Shown here: positions 1 to 7,262 of the stretch, one piece after another
How positions within the stretch are numbered: position 1 is the first letter of the stretch
Layout: each line of letters starts with the position of its first letter
Assembly (NCBI GenBank): GCA_003448025.1
Contig: DLXL01000102.1
Span: 1 to 9,990, forward strand
Length of the DNA: 9,990 bases
Source: Saprospirales bacterium
GTDB taxonomy: Bacteria; Bacteroidota; Bacteroidia; Chitinophagales; Saprospiraceae
Direction of reading: 5' to 3'
Translations under genes and position numbers: made by a program
Notes under the pieces: generated by a model
What the model saw: the letters and a program-made list of their open reading frames with translations, nothing else
What the model was told of the DNA's origin: nothing
Databases searched by the model: none

Positions 1-104
1 CAAGATTCATGCAACAAAGCCCCTTGAAGAAGAAAATGTCTGATTACGGAGGAGATGAGGACACCAAAGAATTGATACAAATGAAAAACGAATACTGCGC
101 CTAG
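1..104 (+). CDS. C-terminal end of an unidentified protein (partial)
   Basis: The frame starting at base 3 is open from the window edge to a TAG at 102-104. It gives 33 residues ending in KELIQMKNEYCA. The composition is charged and hydrophilic and looks like a normal soluble C-terminus, but no motif is visible. The other two + frames stop within the first 42 bases. It would be transcribed in the same direction as the deacetylase-like gene that follows 190 bases later. The open frame could be chance, since only 34 codons are visible. I do not recognise the family. Confidence 0.35.
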   Translation, partial: RFMQQSPLKKKMSDYGGDEDTKELIQMKNEYCA

Positions 105-294
105 CAAAAGCCACGCTGTCGCGACGTTTTGACCAGCGAGCGTATGGAAATATGATAAATTGACGCTAAAAAGCCAATTGATTTTAATCCGGATGATTTC
201 TTGGCTACTCGGTGAAAATCTGGGACCAGACATACTTTTTGACACATTGTCTGCTCCCCATCAGTAAAATTACTTAACGCACAGTTTTTTTACC

Positions 295-1323
295 ATGAAA
301 GTAAAATACCTGACCAACTGTCTCTTTAGTATTTTTCTTGTGAGTGCTTGCACGTCAGTTAGAAATCCTTCCTCTTCAGATATCTCTTATAATCCTGATA
401 GATTTTTGATCCTGACAGCCGATGATTTTGGCGCTTCAAAAAACATCAATGAAGGCATCGAATTAGCAGCAAATGAAAACGTCATTACCGCCATTTCTGC
501 CTTAACTAACTTTTCTGAATCATTACCAGATTTGAAAAGAATAGCTGAAAACCATCCTCATATTGGTATTGGAGTACATTTAAATATAACAACGGGACGA
601 CCTGTGCTGGGCGCTGAACAAATTCCTTCTCTGGTTAACAATGCTGGTGATTTTCACACGATTGATGAAATATTGTCCAAAACTAAAACCATCTCACTGG
701 ATGAACTTAGAAAAGAACTAAGAGCCCAGATAACGGAGCTTACAAAATACAATATCAAACTGGATCACCTTTCAGATCAATATGGAATCTTGTCTCTTTA
801 CAGCCCGTTTTTTGAGGTTATGACAGAACTGGCTAAGGAATTTAATGCCCCTGTCAGAGCTCCAATATCTGCCAGTACTAAACACCCCAACATCTTTAAA
901 GGTACCAGAGTCAATAAATTCAGACGTCAGATAGTATCCCGGTTTGCTTTTTCACATCCTTTCAAAGCTTTACGTTTATTAAAATATACTCGAATCCATG
1001 AAATGGAAAAAAAGGCGAAAAAACTGAATGATCTTGGCGTTCCCCATCCAGACCTTCTTATTGTGTCCTTTTGGGGAGATCCTACAACAGACAATTTTCT
1101 ACACATTATGGAGCACCTGCCAAAAGGCATCTCTGAGATCATTTTACATATAGGAACACAAACACGACAAGTTGATTATCCCAGTGGCCTGGATGTTGAT
1201 TATTTTAAGCATAGAGAATATGAATTGGCAACAATTACCAATGAATATCTTCGAACACATATGAATCACTTGAATATTAAGACTATTGGCTACTCAGAGA
1301 TCGTTAAAAACAGGCATGAATAG
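295..1323 (+). CDS. YdjC/ChbG-family carbohydrate deacetylase-like lipoprotein
   Basis: This 342-residue protein is predicted to be a lipoprotein: a basic N-terminus and hydrophobic core lead to the lipobox LVSAC, with lipidation expected at Cys19. The mature part starts with the YdjC-family strand and motif LILTADDFG (39-46; metal or catalytic Asp at 43-44) and continues with GVHLN (93-97; expected metal ligand His95). The family's later DSHxH-type motif is replaced by DHLSDQYG (157-164), so Gln162 appears to sit where a metal-binding His is usual. The late HPG-type motif is also altered, to LHIG (284-287). Known relatives remove acetyl groups from N-acetylated sugars such as chitobiose. Here the fold is well supported, but activity is doubtful. 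An outer-membrane or periplasmic site is inferred from the lipobox. The ATG follows a T-rich stretch with no Shine-Dalgarno, as is usual in Bacteroidota. The gene looks AT-richer than those on the right side of the window. Confidence 0.82.
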   Translation: MKVKYLTNCLFSIFLVSACTSVRNPSSSDISYNPDRFLILTADDFGASKNINEGIELAANENVITAISALTNFSESLPDLKRIAENHPHIGIGVHLNITTGRPVLGAEQIPSLVNNAGDFHTIDEILSKTKTISLDELRKELRAQITELTKYNIKLDHLSDQYGILSLYSPFFEVMTELAKEFNAPVRAPISASTKHPNIFKGTRVNKFRRQIVSRFAFSHPFKALRLLKYTRIHEMEKKAKKLNDLGVPHPDLLIVSFWGDPTTDNFLHIMEHLPKGISEIILHIGTQTRQVDYPSGLDVDYFKHREYELATITNEYLRTHMNHLNIKTIGYSEIVKNRHE

Positions 1324-1711
1324 TCAGAGGGTGTTTAAATTTCAGTTGCTGGGCTGAAAAGCAGCAAATCATGTTTTTCCCATTAGCGCGATGCTATCCA
1401 AACCCCAACTCCAACCCGTGCTATCGCGATGTTTCAACATCAAGCTTATTATTTCCGCCGCCTGTGCGGGCAACGCAAAGTGGATAACATCAATTCAAGG
1501 TGGAATAATCCACATTCTCCAGCCCCACCTGCTCTTCCCACCCCAATAGCGCCCCGGCATCCCATCGCCGCTTGTTTTAACCCATCGCAACGTCCGCGAG
1601 AGCCGCTGGGTCAGGACCTCTCCCGATAAAATAGGGAAGCCCAAACGCTACGAAACAAGCACTATAATATCTTCAAACTGAAAAACGTTACTTCCAGCAA
1701 ATAAATCACTC
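1324..1711. other. Intergenic gap, mostly repeat-derived
   Basis: This 388-base gap lies between the deacetylase-like gene and the next ORF. Its middle (about 1421-1612) is repeat copy R1, described separately. A 66-residue open frame from 1429 lies wholly inside that repeat. Its translation is Pro/Arg-rich and low in complexity, so it is not called a gene. The last 70 bases are A-rich and include TATAAT and TATCTTCA around 1663-1675, a weak promoter possibility for the 1712 gene. No terminator with a T-run was seen after 1323. Confidence 0.6.
1421..1612 (+). repeat. Dispersed repeat family, copy R1
   Basis: The left end carries a palindromic unit, GATGTT-TC-AACATC (1428-1441), preceded by TCGC. 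It resembles the palindrome at 7308-7323 in copy R4. About 90 bases further on comes the core shared with the other copies: CTTCCCACCCCAATAG (1533-1548), then CCCCGGCATCCCATCG (1552-1567). The tail TCGCAACGTCCGCGAG (1585-1600) recurs nearly unchanged in R3. The order palindrome-then-core on the + strand is the same as in R4. Outer limits are uncertain because the copies are diverged. Confidence 0.65.
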
Positions 1712-2455
1712 ATGCCACTTGCAATCTTCCTCTTCCTTTTTCCGGACGTCTCTTTTTCAGAAACCGCTGATTGCTCCATTTCTCAGGATTCCATACCCAA
1801 AATAACAGTGCAGTGTACGGCTGATTTAGTCAATGGCTGGGAATATCAATTGTTTCCAAAAGATGTAGCATACTATGGGATTTACATAGACGAAAAGGTC
1901 AAGAACAAGTGCAGAGCGACCAGAATATCCGGGAAAGACACACTCGTGAACATGCCAGGAAAGGCCTTGACGCCAATGATTATACCAGATGGTCAGAACC
2001 CACCGGAATTCATCATAACCAATTTGCCGCTCAAAGACGGTCAGTGGCTCATGGGTAAATCTTTTTCAAACAGGATGCTTTTCCCCGGAGAAAGCATTCC
2101 ATTTATGGGCTCTTGGCTGTATGCTACCGGAATTCCACAAACAAATATGCATGCCCCAGAACCCTTCACGGCCATCAATGACTACAAACTTATCCTTCGA
2201 CAACAGAGCAGGGATGGCAGCAGCATTCAGGAGGAAACCCTGTTCACCATGACTCTGGCTGGGAACGGTACGTATTATGAAGGAGGTATCCACATCCGGT
2301 GGATTGGCGACTTGGATCAGGATGGAAAAATTGATATCTTGCTAACCTATGCTACCGAGTATAAGTGTTTCGATGTAATACTCTTTCTTTCCTCAAGAGC
2401 CGAGGGGAACAGATTGCTCGGCGAGGCAACCCGGCATAGGACATGCAGGTGTTAG
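1712..2455 (+). CDS. Exported protein of unknown function with a DxDxDG calcium-type loop
   Basis: This 247-residue protein is of no family I can name. Residues 1-16 are hydrophobic and end SFS-ET, consistent with a signal peptide, although the usual positive residues are missing. The open frame continues ten codons upstream to a TGA at 1679-1681, with no ATG, GTG or TTG there, so ATG 1712 is the only normal start. Cysteines at 21, 35, 67, 219, 245 and 247 suggest disulfides in an oxidising compartment. Near the C-terminus IGDLDQDGKIDILL (198-211) contains D200, D202, D204 and D208, spaced as in EF-hand, dockerin and FG-GAP calcium loops. This suggests a calcium-stabilised extracytoplasmic protein. 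The last dozen or so residues may be coded by repeat DNA, because GCAACCCGGCAT occurs both here (2426-2437) and in the repeat just downstream (2502-2513). It stands alone between two repeat copies. Confidence 0.7.
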   Translation: MPLAIFLFLFPDVSFSETADCSISQDSIPKITVQCTADLVNGWEYQLFPKDVAYYGIYIDEKVKNKCRATRISGKDTLVNMPGKALTPMIIPDGQNPPEFIITNLPLKDGQWLMGKSFSNRMLFPGESIPFMGSWLYATGIPQTNMHAPEPFTAINDYKLILRQQSRDGSSIQEETLFTMTLAGNGTYYEGGIHIRWIGDLDQDGKIDILLTYATEYKCFDVILFLSSRAEGNRLLGEATRHRTCRC

Positions 2456-2590
2456 CGCATTTTGGTCAAGTTCCGTCCCGCCCGGCCTTCCAACCCCAAT
2501 AGCAACCCGGCATCCCAACGCCGCGTCTGGTGTTCCGCCGCCTAAAAGATGAGCATCTGATTTTTGTTAGTCCATCGCATTCGCCCAGTT
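2449..2590 (+). repeat. Dispersed repeat family, copy R2
   Basis: The similarity to copy R3 begins at AGGTGTTAGCG, overlapping the stop codon of the 247-residue ORF. The best-conserved part is TTCCGTCCCGCCCGG (2471-2485), then CTTCCAACCCCAATAG (2487-2502) and CCCGGCATCCCAACG (2506-2520). R3 shows the same blocks in the same order with a few substitutions. The right end fades through TCCATCGCATTCGCC (2571-2585), which resembles the CATCGCAACGTCCG segment of R1. Confidence 0.7.
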
Positions 2591-2653
2591 TTCGGGGTTG
2601 ACTTTGAACATCACTTTCAGAAACCAAACCATCAACTAAGCAGGGAGATTCTA

Positions 2654-2661
2654 TACTTTTG
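2654..2661 (+). promoter_or_regulatory. Candidate Bacteroidota -7 promoter box
   Basis: TACTTTTG is an exact match to the TAnnTTTG -7 consensus of the Bacteroidota housekeeping sigma factor. It lies 26 bases upstream of the ATG at 2688, which would leave a short leader of about 20 bases. No TTTG -33 element is present at the usual 19-21 base spacing, so the call rests on one box. Confidence 0.4.
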
Positions 2662-2687
2662 CTGGAAACTACGCGCATTGTTCCAAA

Positions 2688-4721
2688 ATGGCTAAAAAGC
2701 CTCGTTCCGCATCTGCTGTCAAAACCCAGTCCAGGCCATCATCATCTGCCCAGGCAGGCAACGTTGATTTCAAATGGCTGCAACTCCCTCTGGTCGTCCT
2801 CGCCATCACTGCGGCCTGTTACCTGCCGTCCCTGAGCAATTATTATGTGAACTGGGATGACACTGCCAATATAACAGAGAATCCCAACCTTTTGCTAGTG
2901 GGCAAAGGACAGTCCTGGATCAATACCCTATCCAATATTTTCGATCTGGATCGAGGTAATGTGATCGGGAATTACAATCCCCTGGCCATCCTCACATTTG
3001 CGGTGGAGAAATCCCTGAACGGTGGTGAGTTCAGCCCTGAACTGTCGCATTCCATTAATTTGTTGTTACATCTGCTCACCGTGTTTATGGTGATGAGGCT
3101 GCTTTGGGGTATGGGTTTCGGGCGTTGGGGCGTGCTGACGGGCGGACTTTTGTTTGGCATCCACCCTATGCGCGTGGAATCGGTAGCGTGGGCCTCAGAA
3201 CGCAAGGACGTACTGTTTGCCCTGTTCTTTTTCTGGGCGCTAATCTATTACGTGAATTGGCTGAAGCAGCGTGAAACAGGCGAACGCAGTAAGCGCACGT
3301 ATTGGATTATGCTGGTTTTGGCTCTGCTTTCCTGCCTTTCCAAAGTGCAGGCCGTGGCGCTTCCGCTTTCGATGCTGGCACTGGATTATTGGTTCCGCCG
3401 ACCAATGCATTTTACATTGATCTGGGAAAAAACACCTTTCTGGCTGCTTTCCATTGCGTTTGGCCTGATTAACCTGTATACACTCAGCGTACAAGGCTCT
3501 GATAACATTGCCGCTACCTATTATAGCTTCCCGGAGCGGCTCTGTATTGGAGCATACTCCTACTGTACCTATTTGTACAAGGCGCTTTTCCCTTATCCGA
3601 TGTCGCCACTTTACTCCTACCCAAATAAGTTGCCCTGGGAGATTTATGCTGCACCGGCAGGATTTGCGCTTGTACTTGCTGCATTGGTTTGGGCCTGGAA
3701 AAAAGGGCTTCGGGTATGGGTGTTTGGGTTCCTGTTCTTTACGTTCAACGTGATGTTCGTGCTCCAGATATTCTCTGCCGGGCAAGGCTTTTTGGCCGAT
3801 CGTTTTACCTATGTGGCCTATTTCGGTCTGTTTGCGATCGCAGCCTATTATGTGGATTTGATCCAACATCAGGAAAATGCCGCGCGCAAAACATATGCGC
3901 TTCTTGGATCGCTCACTTTGGTTTTCGGAGCCTGGACCATCCGGCAATCCAGCATTTGGAAAGATGGGTACACGCTTTGGAGTCATGTAGCGGACCGCCA
4001 GGCCGGAGGCAAGGAATTTAGTTTGTTGCCCTATGTGAATCGGGGGAGATACCTGCTCAATGAGCGCAGCGATTTTGAAGGCGCACTGAAAGATTTTTCC
4101 CGTGCTATCGAACTTGACCCCAACAATCCGGAATACTGGAAAAGCCGGGGAAAAGCTTATTTTTTAATGGCCGGTTCAGAAAAATACAAAAACCAGAAAA
4201 GGGAATTGATCGAAAAGGCTATCCGGGAATACACAGAGGCAATGACAAAGCCCAAAATTACCCCGCAATCCAAAAGTGATGCGCTTGTCAGCCGGGGAGC
4301 TGCGTACGGGACTTTGGGCCTTATCCAGCAGAGCCTGAGCGATCTTACCGAAAGCATTGAGCTGGATCCAAACAATAAAACAGCGTACGCCAACCGGGCC
4401 GTGGCTTTTCTGAATCTAGGACAATATGAAAGGGCGCTGGCAGATTATGAACAATGCGTGCGTCTCGATCCTGCCAATGCAAGTATGTGGTATGAATGCG
4501 GCATGATGCAGCGCTCGCTGAAGAAAAACGAGGAAGCAATCAAATCCCTAAACTTTGCGATCAAACTTAATCCAAAGGACGGCCTTGCTTATCTGGAGCG
4601 CGCCCGTGCAAAAGCCGGATTTGGCAACTACACAGGAGCAAAGGAGGACTACCAGGAAGCGCAAAAACGGGGCATTCAACTGGAACCTGCAGATATCAAA
4701 GTGCTTCAGGCAGCCAGGTAG
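2688..4721 (+). CDS. GT-C type membrane glycosyltransferase-like protein with C-terminal TPRs (TMTC-like)
   Basis: This 677-residue protein has a short basic N-terminus, then a polytopic membrane region (about 30-430) with roughly ten hydrophobic segments, then a soluble TPR region (about 445-665). It carries the signature loops of the TMTC/PMT-like group. These are YVNWDD (53-58) after the first helix, YNPLAILTF (96-104), HPMRVESVAWASERKDVL (159-176) and ADRFTYV (370-376). At least four TPR units are visible, including FSRAIELDPNNPEYW, LTESIELDPNNKTAYANR and YEQCVRLDPANASMW. Eukaryotic TMTC1-4 O-mannosylate cadherins using a lipid-linked sugar donor. By analogy this protein may glycosylate exported proteins at the inner membrane, with the acidic WDD pair as the likely catalytic site. 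The function of the bacterial homologues is not settled, so the transferase role is inference. A -7 box lies 26 bases upstream. No partner gene is adjacent. Confidence 0.85.
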   Translation: MAKKPRSASAVKTQSRPSSSAQAGNVDFKWLQLPLVVLAITAACYLPSLSNYYVNWDDTANITENPNLLLVGKGQSWINTLSNIFDLDRGNVIGNYNPLAILTFAVEKSLNGGEFSPELSHSINLLLHLLTVFMVMRLLWGMGFGRWGVLTGGLLFGIHPMRVESVAWASERKDVLFALFFFWALIYYVNWLKQRETGERSKRTYWIMLVLALLSCLSKVQAVALPLSMLALDYWFRRPMHFTLIWEKTPFWLLSIAFGLINLYTLSVQGSDNIAATYYSFPERLCIGAYSYCTYLYKALFPYPMSPLYSYPNKLPWEIYAAPAGFALVLAALVWAWKKGLRVWVFGFLFFTFNVMFVLQIFSAGQGFLADRFTYVAYFGLFAIAAYYVDLIQHQENAARKTYALLGSLTLVFGAWTIRQSSIWKDGYTLWSHVADRQAGGKEFSLLPYVNRGRYLLNERSDFEGALKDFSRAIELDPNNPEYWKSRGKAYFLMAGSEKYKNQKRELIEKAIREYTEAMTKPKITPQSKSDALVSRGAAYGTLGLIQQSLSDLTESIELDPNNKTAYANRAVAFLNLGQYERALADYEQCVRLDPANASMWYECGMMQRSLKKNEEAIKSLNFAIKLNPKDGLAYLERARAKAGFGNYTGAKEDYQEAQKRGIQLEPADIKVLQAAR

Positions 4722-4860
4722 TTAGCGTTTACATTATCCCCGGAAAAGGTCGTATTTTCCGTCCTGCCCGGTCTTCCCGCCCTAATAGTACCCCCGGCAT
4801 CCCACCTTCGCGCCTGGGTCTTTTTTGACCAGTCGCAACGTCCGTGAGTGGCTAAGCTGG
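4721..4860 (+). repeat. Dispersed repeat family, copy R3
   Basis: Like R2, this copy begins at the stop codon of the preceding gene (AGGTAGTTAGCG here, AGGTGTTAGCG in R2). The conserved blocks are TTCCGTCCTGCCCGG (4758-4772), TCTTCCCGCCCTAATAG (4772-4788), CCCCCGGCATCCCA (4791-4804) and GTCGCAACGTCCGTGAG (4832-4848). The last recurs in R1, and CGCCTGGGTC (4811-4820) resembles GGCCTGGGTC in R4. Confidence 0.7.
4741..4761 (+). terminator. Hairpin after the TMTC-like gene, possible weak terminator
   Basis: Arms CGGAAAA (4741-4747) and TTTTCCG (4755-4761) pair perfectly around a seven-base loop, 20 bases after the stop. The 3' arm starts with four T residues but no T-run follows it, so it is not a classical intrinsic terminator. 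It may simply be part of repeat R3, though R2 lacks the 5' arm. Confidence 0.3.
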
Positions 4861-5151
4861 TACCAGCACATCCATGCCGGTTGTATTGCGCTTGGAACTG
4901 TACAGTAGTTGGGTCAGATCTTTCGCTCAGCTCAAGTTGACAACCCACGTTGCTCTTTTGTACTCATTCCACCTTCTGCTGTTCGTATTTCCTGCCGCGT
5001 CAGGATTCTCCAGACTTCATCGGGAAAATCCAGATGCAGCGGAACAATGGATTGTGTTGAGGTTGAATGAGGATCGTCACCAGTAGAGATGATAAGAAAT
5101 AGGTTCAAAGAGTTTGAAAGTCACCCTTTAATGATTGAACCCTTTAACTAA

Positions 5152-5171
5152 TGTCCAAGTACATTTGGACA
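5152..5171. repeat. Short inverted repeat TGTCCAA/TTGGACA
   Basis: Arms TGTCCAA (5152-5158) and TTGGACA (5165-5171) are perfect, with spacer GTACAT. The compact, symmetrical shape fits either a protein-binding operator or a short hairpin. It is 209 bases upstream of the RCC1 start. Confidence 0.5.
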
Positions 5172-5245
5172 CAGGTATTTGACTGCTTAAAAGTGATCTT
5201 TGTAAATGGAGCTTTACCATCAGATTACTGGATATTTTGACAATA

Positions 5246-5307
5246 GACGTTGGACTTGTTTTATAAAAGGATGCAGATCAAGTCTTTGTTGAATCAAGTC
5301 TAACGTC
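5246..5307. repeat. Imperfect 13-bp inverted repeat upstream of the RCC1 gene
   Basis: GACGTTGGACTTG (5246-5258) and CAAGTCTAACGTC (5295-5307) are reverse complements with one mismatch, spaced by 36 bases. In RNA this would form a 13-bp stem. It uses the same TTGGAC word as the inverted repeat at 5152-5171. It could be a structured leader or part of a degenerate repeat element. Confidence 0.5.
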
Positions 5308-5380
5308 CAATAGCTAAATGTCCAGCTGTCTTCTTTACCGTAACCACCGGGTTTGACAACACAACTAAATCATTAATATC

Positions 5381-6760
5381 ATGAAATCAATCATAGTAAT
5401 CACCCTTATTTACCTGCTCTGTGGAGCAAACATGACTGCCCAATGTTGGCAACAAGTGGAGGTGGGAGGATTTCATACTGTAGCGATCATGAGCGATGGC
5501 ACCCTTTGGGCTTGGGGGTGGAATCAATATGGTTTATTAGGCGATGGAACAAATACAGACAAGTATAGCCCCGTTCAAATAAGCAATGCAAACAATTGGC
5601 AACAAGTGGCAGCAGGTTCAGACCATACGGTAGCGATAAAAACTGATGGAACCCTCTGGGCTTGGGGGCGGAATAATTATGGACAATTAGGGGATGGAAC
5701 CAATACAGACCACAATACACCCATAAAAATAGGTGTGGCCAACAATTGGCAACAAGTAGCGGCAAGAGGAAATCATACCGTAGCCATAAAAAGTGATGGC
5801 ACTCTTTGGGCTTGGGGATGGAATAACTCCGGACAATTAGGCGATGGAAGCAACTTACACAGGAATGCCCCAAAGCAAATAGGTACCGCAATGGATTGGC
5901 AACAAGTGGCGGCTGGAGGAGCCCATACAGTAGCTATAAAAGACAATGGCACCCTCTGGGCTTGGGGAAATAATGGATTTGGGCAATTAGGCAATGGCAC
6001 CAATACGAACAAGACTTTTCCTATACAAATTGGCACTGCCAATGATTGGCAACAAGTGGCGGCAGTAGCAGGGCAGACTTTTGCGATAAAGAAAGATAGC
6101 ACCCTTTGGGCCTGGGGGTATAATTACAACGGACAATTAGGTGATGGAACTAATGTAGCCAAGAATACCCCAACCCAAATAAGCAACGCAGGCGATTGGC
6201 AACAAGTAGCCCCGGGATGGGGACATACCCTAGCCATAAAAAGTGATGGCAGCCTCTGGGCCTGGGGGAATAATTACGAAGGGGCCTTAGGCGATGGAAC
6301 CAATATAGACCAAAAGACTCCCATTCCAATAGGGACTCCCGATAAGTGGCAAAAAGTGGCTGCGGGATGGGCGCATTCCATAGGGATAAAAAGCGACAAC
6401 ACCTTCTGGGCATGTGGAGATAATGATGTTGGAGAATTAGGCGATGGAACAACTGTATCACAGAATACCCTCATCGAAATCAGTTGCCCTATTTCCGGAA
6501 CCAATAACACCACCTTTTCAGACAATTATCTCGAAATAAGGCCCAACCCTGCACAAAATATACTCTTCATCAGCGTACCTGATTTCATAACACCAGAATT
6601 GACCTTTGAAATCCGCAATATTTTGGGGACAGAAATCATCTCCCGACAAAGCCTGTCGAATGACCGGAGTATTGATATAAATACGCTGGCTAAGGGTGTT
6701 TATATCCTCACGATCAGAAGCAAAGTGGGGCAGTTATCAAAGCAGTTTATAAAGACATAA
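5381..6760 (+). CDS. Secreted RCC1-repeat beta-propeller protein with T9SS sorting domain
   Basis: This 459-residue protein starts with a signal peptide (MKSIIVITLIYLLCGANMTA, then QC). Seven RCC1 repeats of exactly 50 residues follow (23-372). Each has the pattern WQQVAAG..HTVAIK.DGTLWAWG.N..GQLGDGTN, enough for one closed seven-bladed propeller. A short linker (373-382) leads to a type A Por/T9SS sorting domain (383-459) with RPNPAQN, the G-V-Y-I-L-T-I strand and a C-terminal KQFIKT. The family knowledge is that such C-terminal domains direct export across the outer membrane and cell-surface attachment or release by the type IX system. The propeller probably serves binding rather than catalysis; its ligand cannot be read from the sequence. 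Repeat 7 is the most diverged (WACG for WAWG). The gene is alone, after a 659-base gap, and converges on the patatin remnant. Confidence 0.92.
   Translation: MKSIIVITLIYLLCGANMTAQCWQQVEVGGFHTVAIMSDGTLWAWGWNQYGLLGDGTNTDKYSPVQISNANNWQQVAAGSDHTVAIKTDGTLWAWGRNNYGQLGDGTNTDHNTPIKIGVANNWQQVAARGNHTVAIKSDGTLWAWGWNNSGQLGDGSNLHRNAPKQIGTAMDWQQVAAGGAHTVAIKDNGTLWAWGNNGFGQLGNGTNTNKTFPIQIGTANDWQQVAAVAGQTFAIKKDSTLWAWGYNYNGQLGDGTNVAKNTPTQISNAGDWQQVAPGWGHTLAIKSDGSLWAWGNNYEGALGDGTNIDQKTPIPIGTPDKWQKVAAGWAHSIGIKSDNTFWACGDNDVGELGDGTTVSQNTLIEISCPISGTNNTTFSDNYLEIRPNPAQNILFISVPDFITPELTFEIRNILGTEIISRQSLSNDRSIDINTLAKGVYILTIRSKVGQLSKQFIKT
5447..6496 (+). repeat. Seven in-frame 150-bp tandem repeats coding the RCC1 blades
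   Basis: The word TTGGCAACAAGTGG or a close variant falls at 5446, 5596, 5746, 5896, 6046, 6196 and 6346. This is a strict 150-base period with no indel. Much of each unit is also similar at the DNA level (for example CTTTGGGCTTGGGG and CAATTAGGCGATGGAAC), which suggests recent duplication or gene conversion among units. Confidence 0.9.
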
Positions 6761-6801
6761 GTAACTATCACTATGTTACATTTATTGCTCACCATCATTT
6801 T

Positions 6802-6819
6802 CCTGCCTCAAAAGGCGGG
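6802..6819. terminator. Hairpin between convergent genes, possible bidirectional terminator
   Basis: CCTGCCT (6802-6808) pairs with AGGCGGG (6813-6819) over a CAAA loop, with one T-G wobble. TTTT lies just before and TAAAA just after. It sits in the 70 bases between the ends of the RCC1 gene and the patatin remnant, where a shared terminator is expected. There is no real T-run after the stem on either strand, so confidence is low. Confidence 0.3.
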
Positions 6820-6830
6820 GTAAAACCGCA

Positions 6831-7262
6831 TTATTTCCAAAACTGTTCGGTTTTGGGCATGTCCTCCAAAAGCGCCCGGGTTTGCTGATACCCTTTCTCG
6901 ATCACTTCTTTCCATTTCGACCAGTCGAGCAGTCCGTAGCCGCGCAAATCCATTTCTATATATAAAGACACCTGCTTTTTAGATATTTCCTGCCATTGTA
7001 CGCTGTTTAATGTCAGGGAATTCATCAGCAATGCCGGCATTTTGGGCAAACTATACCTGTGCTTTATGGTAAAAATGTTCATAAATATTTCCCAGGCCGA
7101 TGGCACGGTTTTGATGTCTACCGAACGCGGCGATTGAGCCGACAAGGCAATGGCAATGACATGGCAAACAGGTTTTTCGTACATGGCCTCAATGGGCAGG
7201 TGGTCCAGCACGCCGCCGTCTACATGTAAATGGCGGTCTATGATTACCGGCGGGAATACCCT
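6831..7262 (-). pseudogene. Patatin-like phospholipase, C-terminal remnant
   Basis: Reading on the - strand, the segment RVFPPVIIDRHLHVDGG, then VLDHLPIEAMYEKPVCHVIAIAL, matches the second half of a patatin domain. The (P)GVFPPV stretch, the DGG motif carrying the catalytic Asp, and the NxP-type turn are all visible. The C-terminal tail ends EQFWK at 6831. The first half of the domain, with the oxyanion GGGxRG loop and the GxSxG nucleophile Ser, is absent. Upstream, the frame runs into repeat R4 (7263-7475) and gives repeat translation with no protein character. A GTG-initiated frame of 213 codons exists (from 7472), but it lacks the Ser of the Ser-Asp dyad and is unlikely to be an active lipase. 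It follows the esterase gene in the same direction and was probably once part of that operon. Confidence 0.7.

Larger units (their letters stand above)
4861..5380. other. Long non-coding gap upstream of the RCC1 gene
   Basis: A 70-residue open frame (4874-5086) is present, but it has no recognisable motif, lies against repeat R3 and has no conserved-looking composition, so it is not called. From 5093 the sequence is AT-rich and rich in small palindromes built on TTGGAC/GTCCAA; the two clearest are listed separately. ATCAAGTCT occurs twice (5277-5285, 5293-5301). The last 60 bases before the RCC1 ATG show no exact TAnnTTTG box. Confidence 0.55.

Noticed and set aside
118..134. Possible fifth repeat fragment TCGCGACGTTTTGACC at the left end
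   Set aside because: It resembles the palindromic unit of R1 and R4 for only about 16 bases, with several mismatches, and lacks the repeat core. Too short to list as a copy.
1429..1629. 66-codon + strand open frame
   Set aside because: It lies entirely inside repeat R1 and gives Pro/Arg-rich, low-complexity translation. No sign of a real protein.
3240..3986. 248-codon - strand open frame opposite the membrane protein gene
   Set aside because: The + strand there codes recognisable TMTC-like loops and helices. The antisense product has no motif and is rich in Lys, Arg, Cys and His, as expected from antisense of hydrophobic codons.
4874..5086. 70-codon + strand open frame after repeat R3
   Set aside because: No motif, next to repeat DNA and ending in a non-coding gap. 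The part ending in NEDRHQ looks slightly protein-like but is not enough for a call.
5447..6496. CRISPR-like array
   Set aside because: The repeats are 150 bases, adjacent, in frame and coding for RCC1 blades. There are no unique spacers.
5487..6525. Several - strand open frames opposite the RCC1 gene
   Set aside because: They repeat with the 150-bp period of the + strand gene and are shadows of its repeats.
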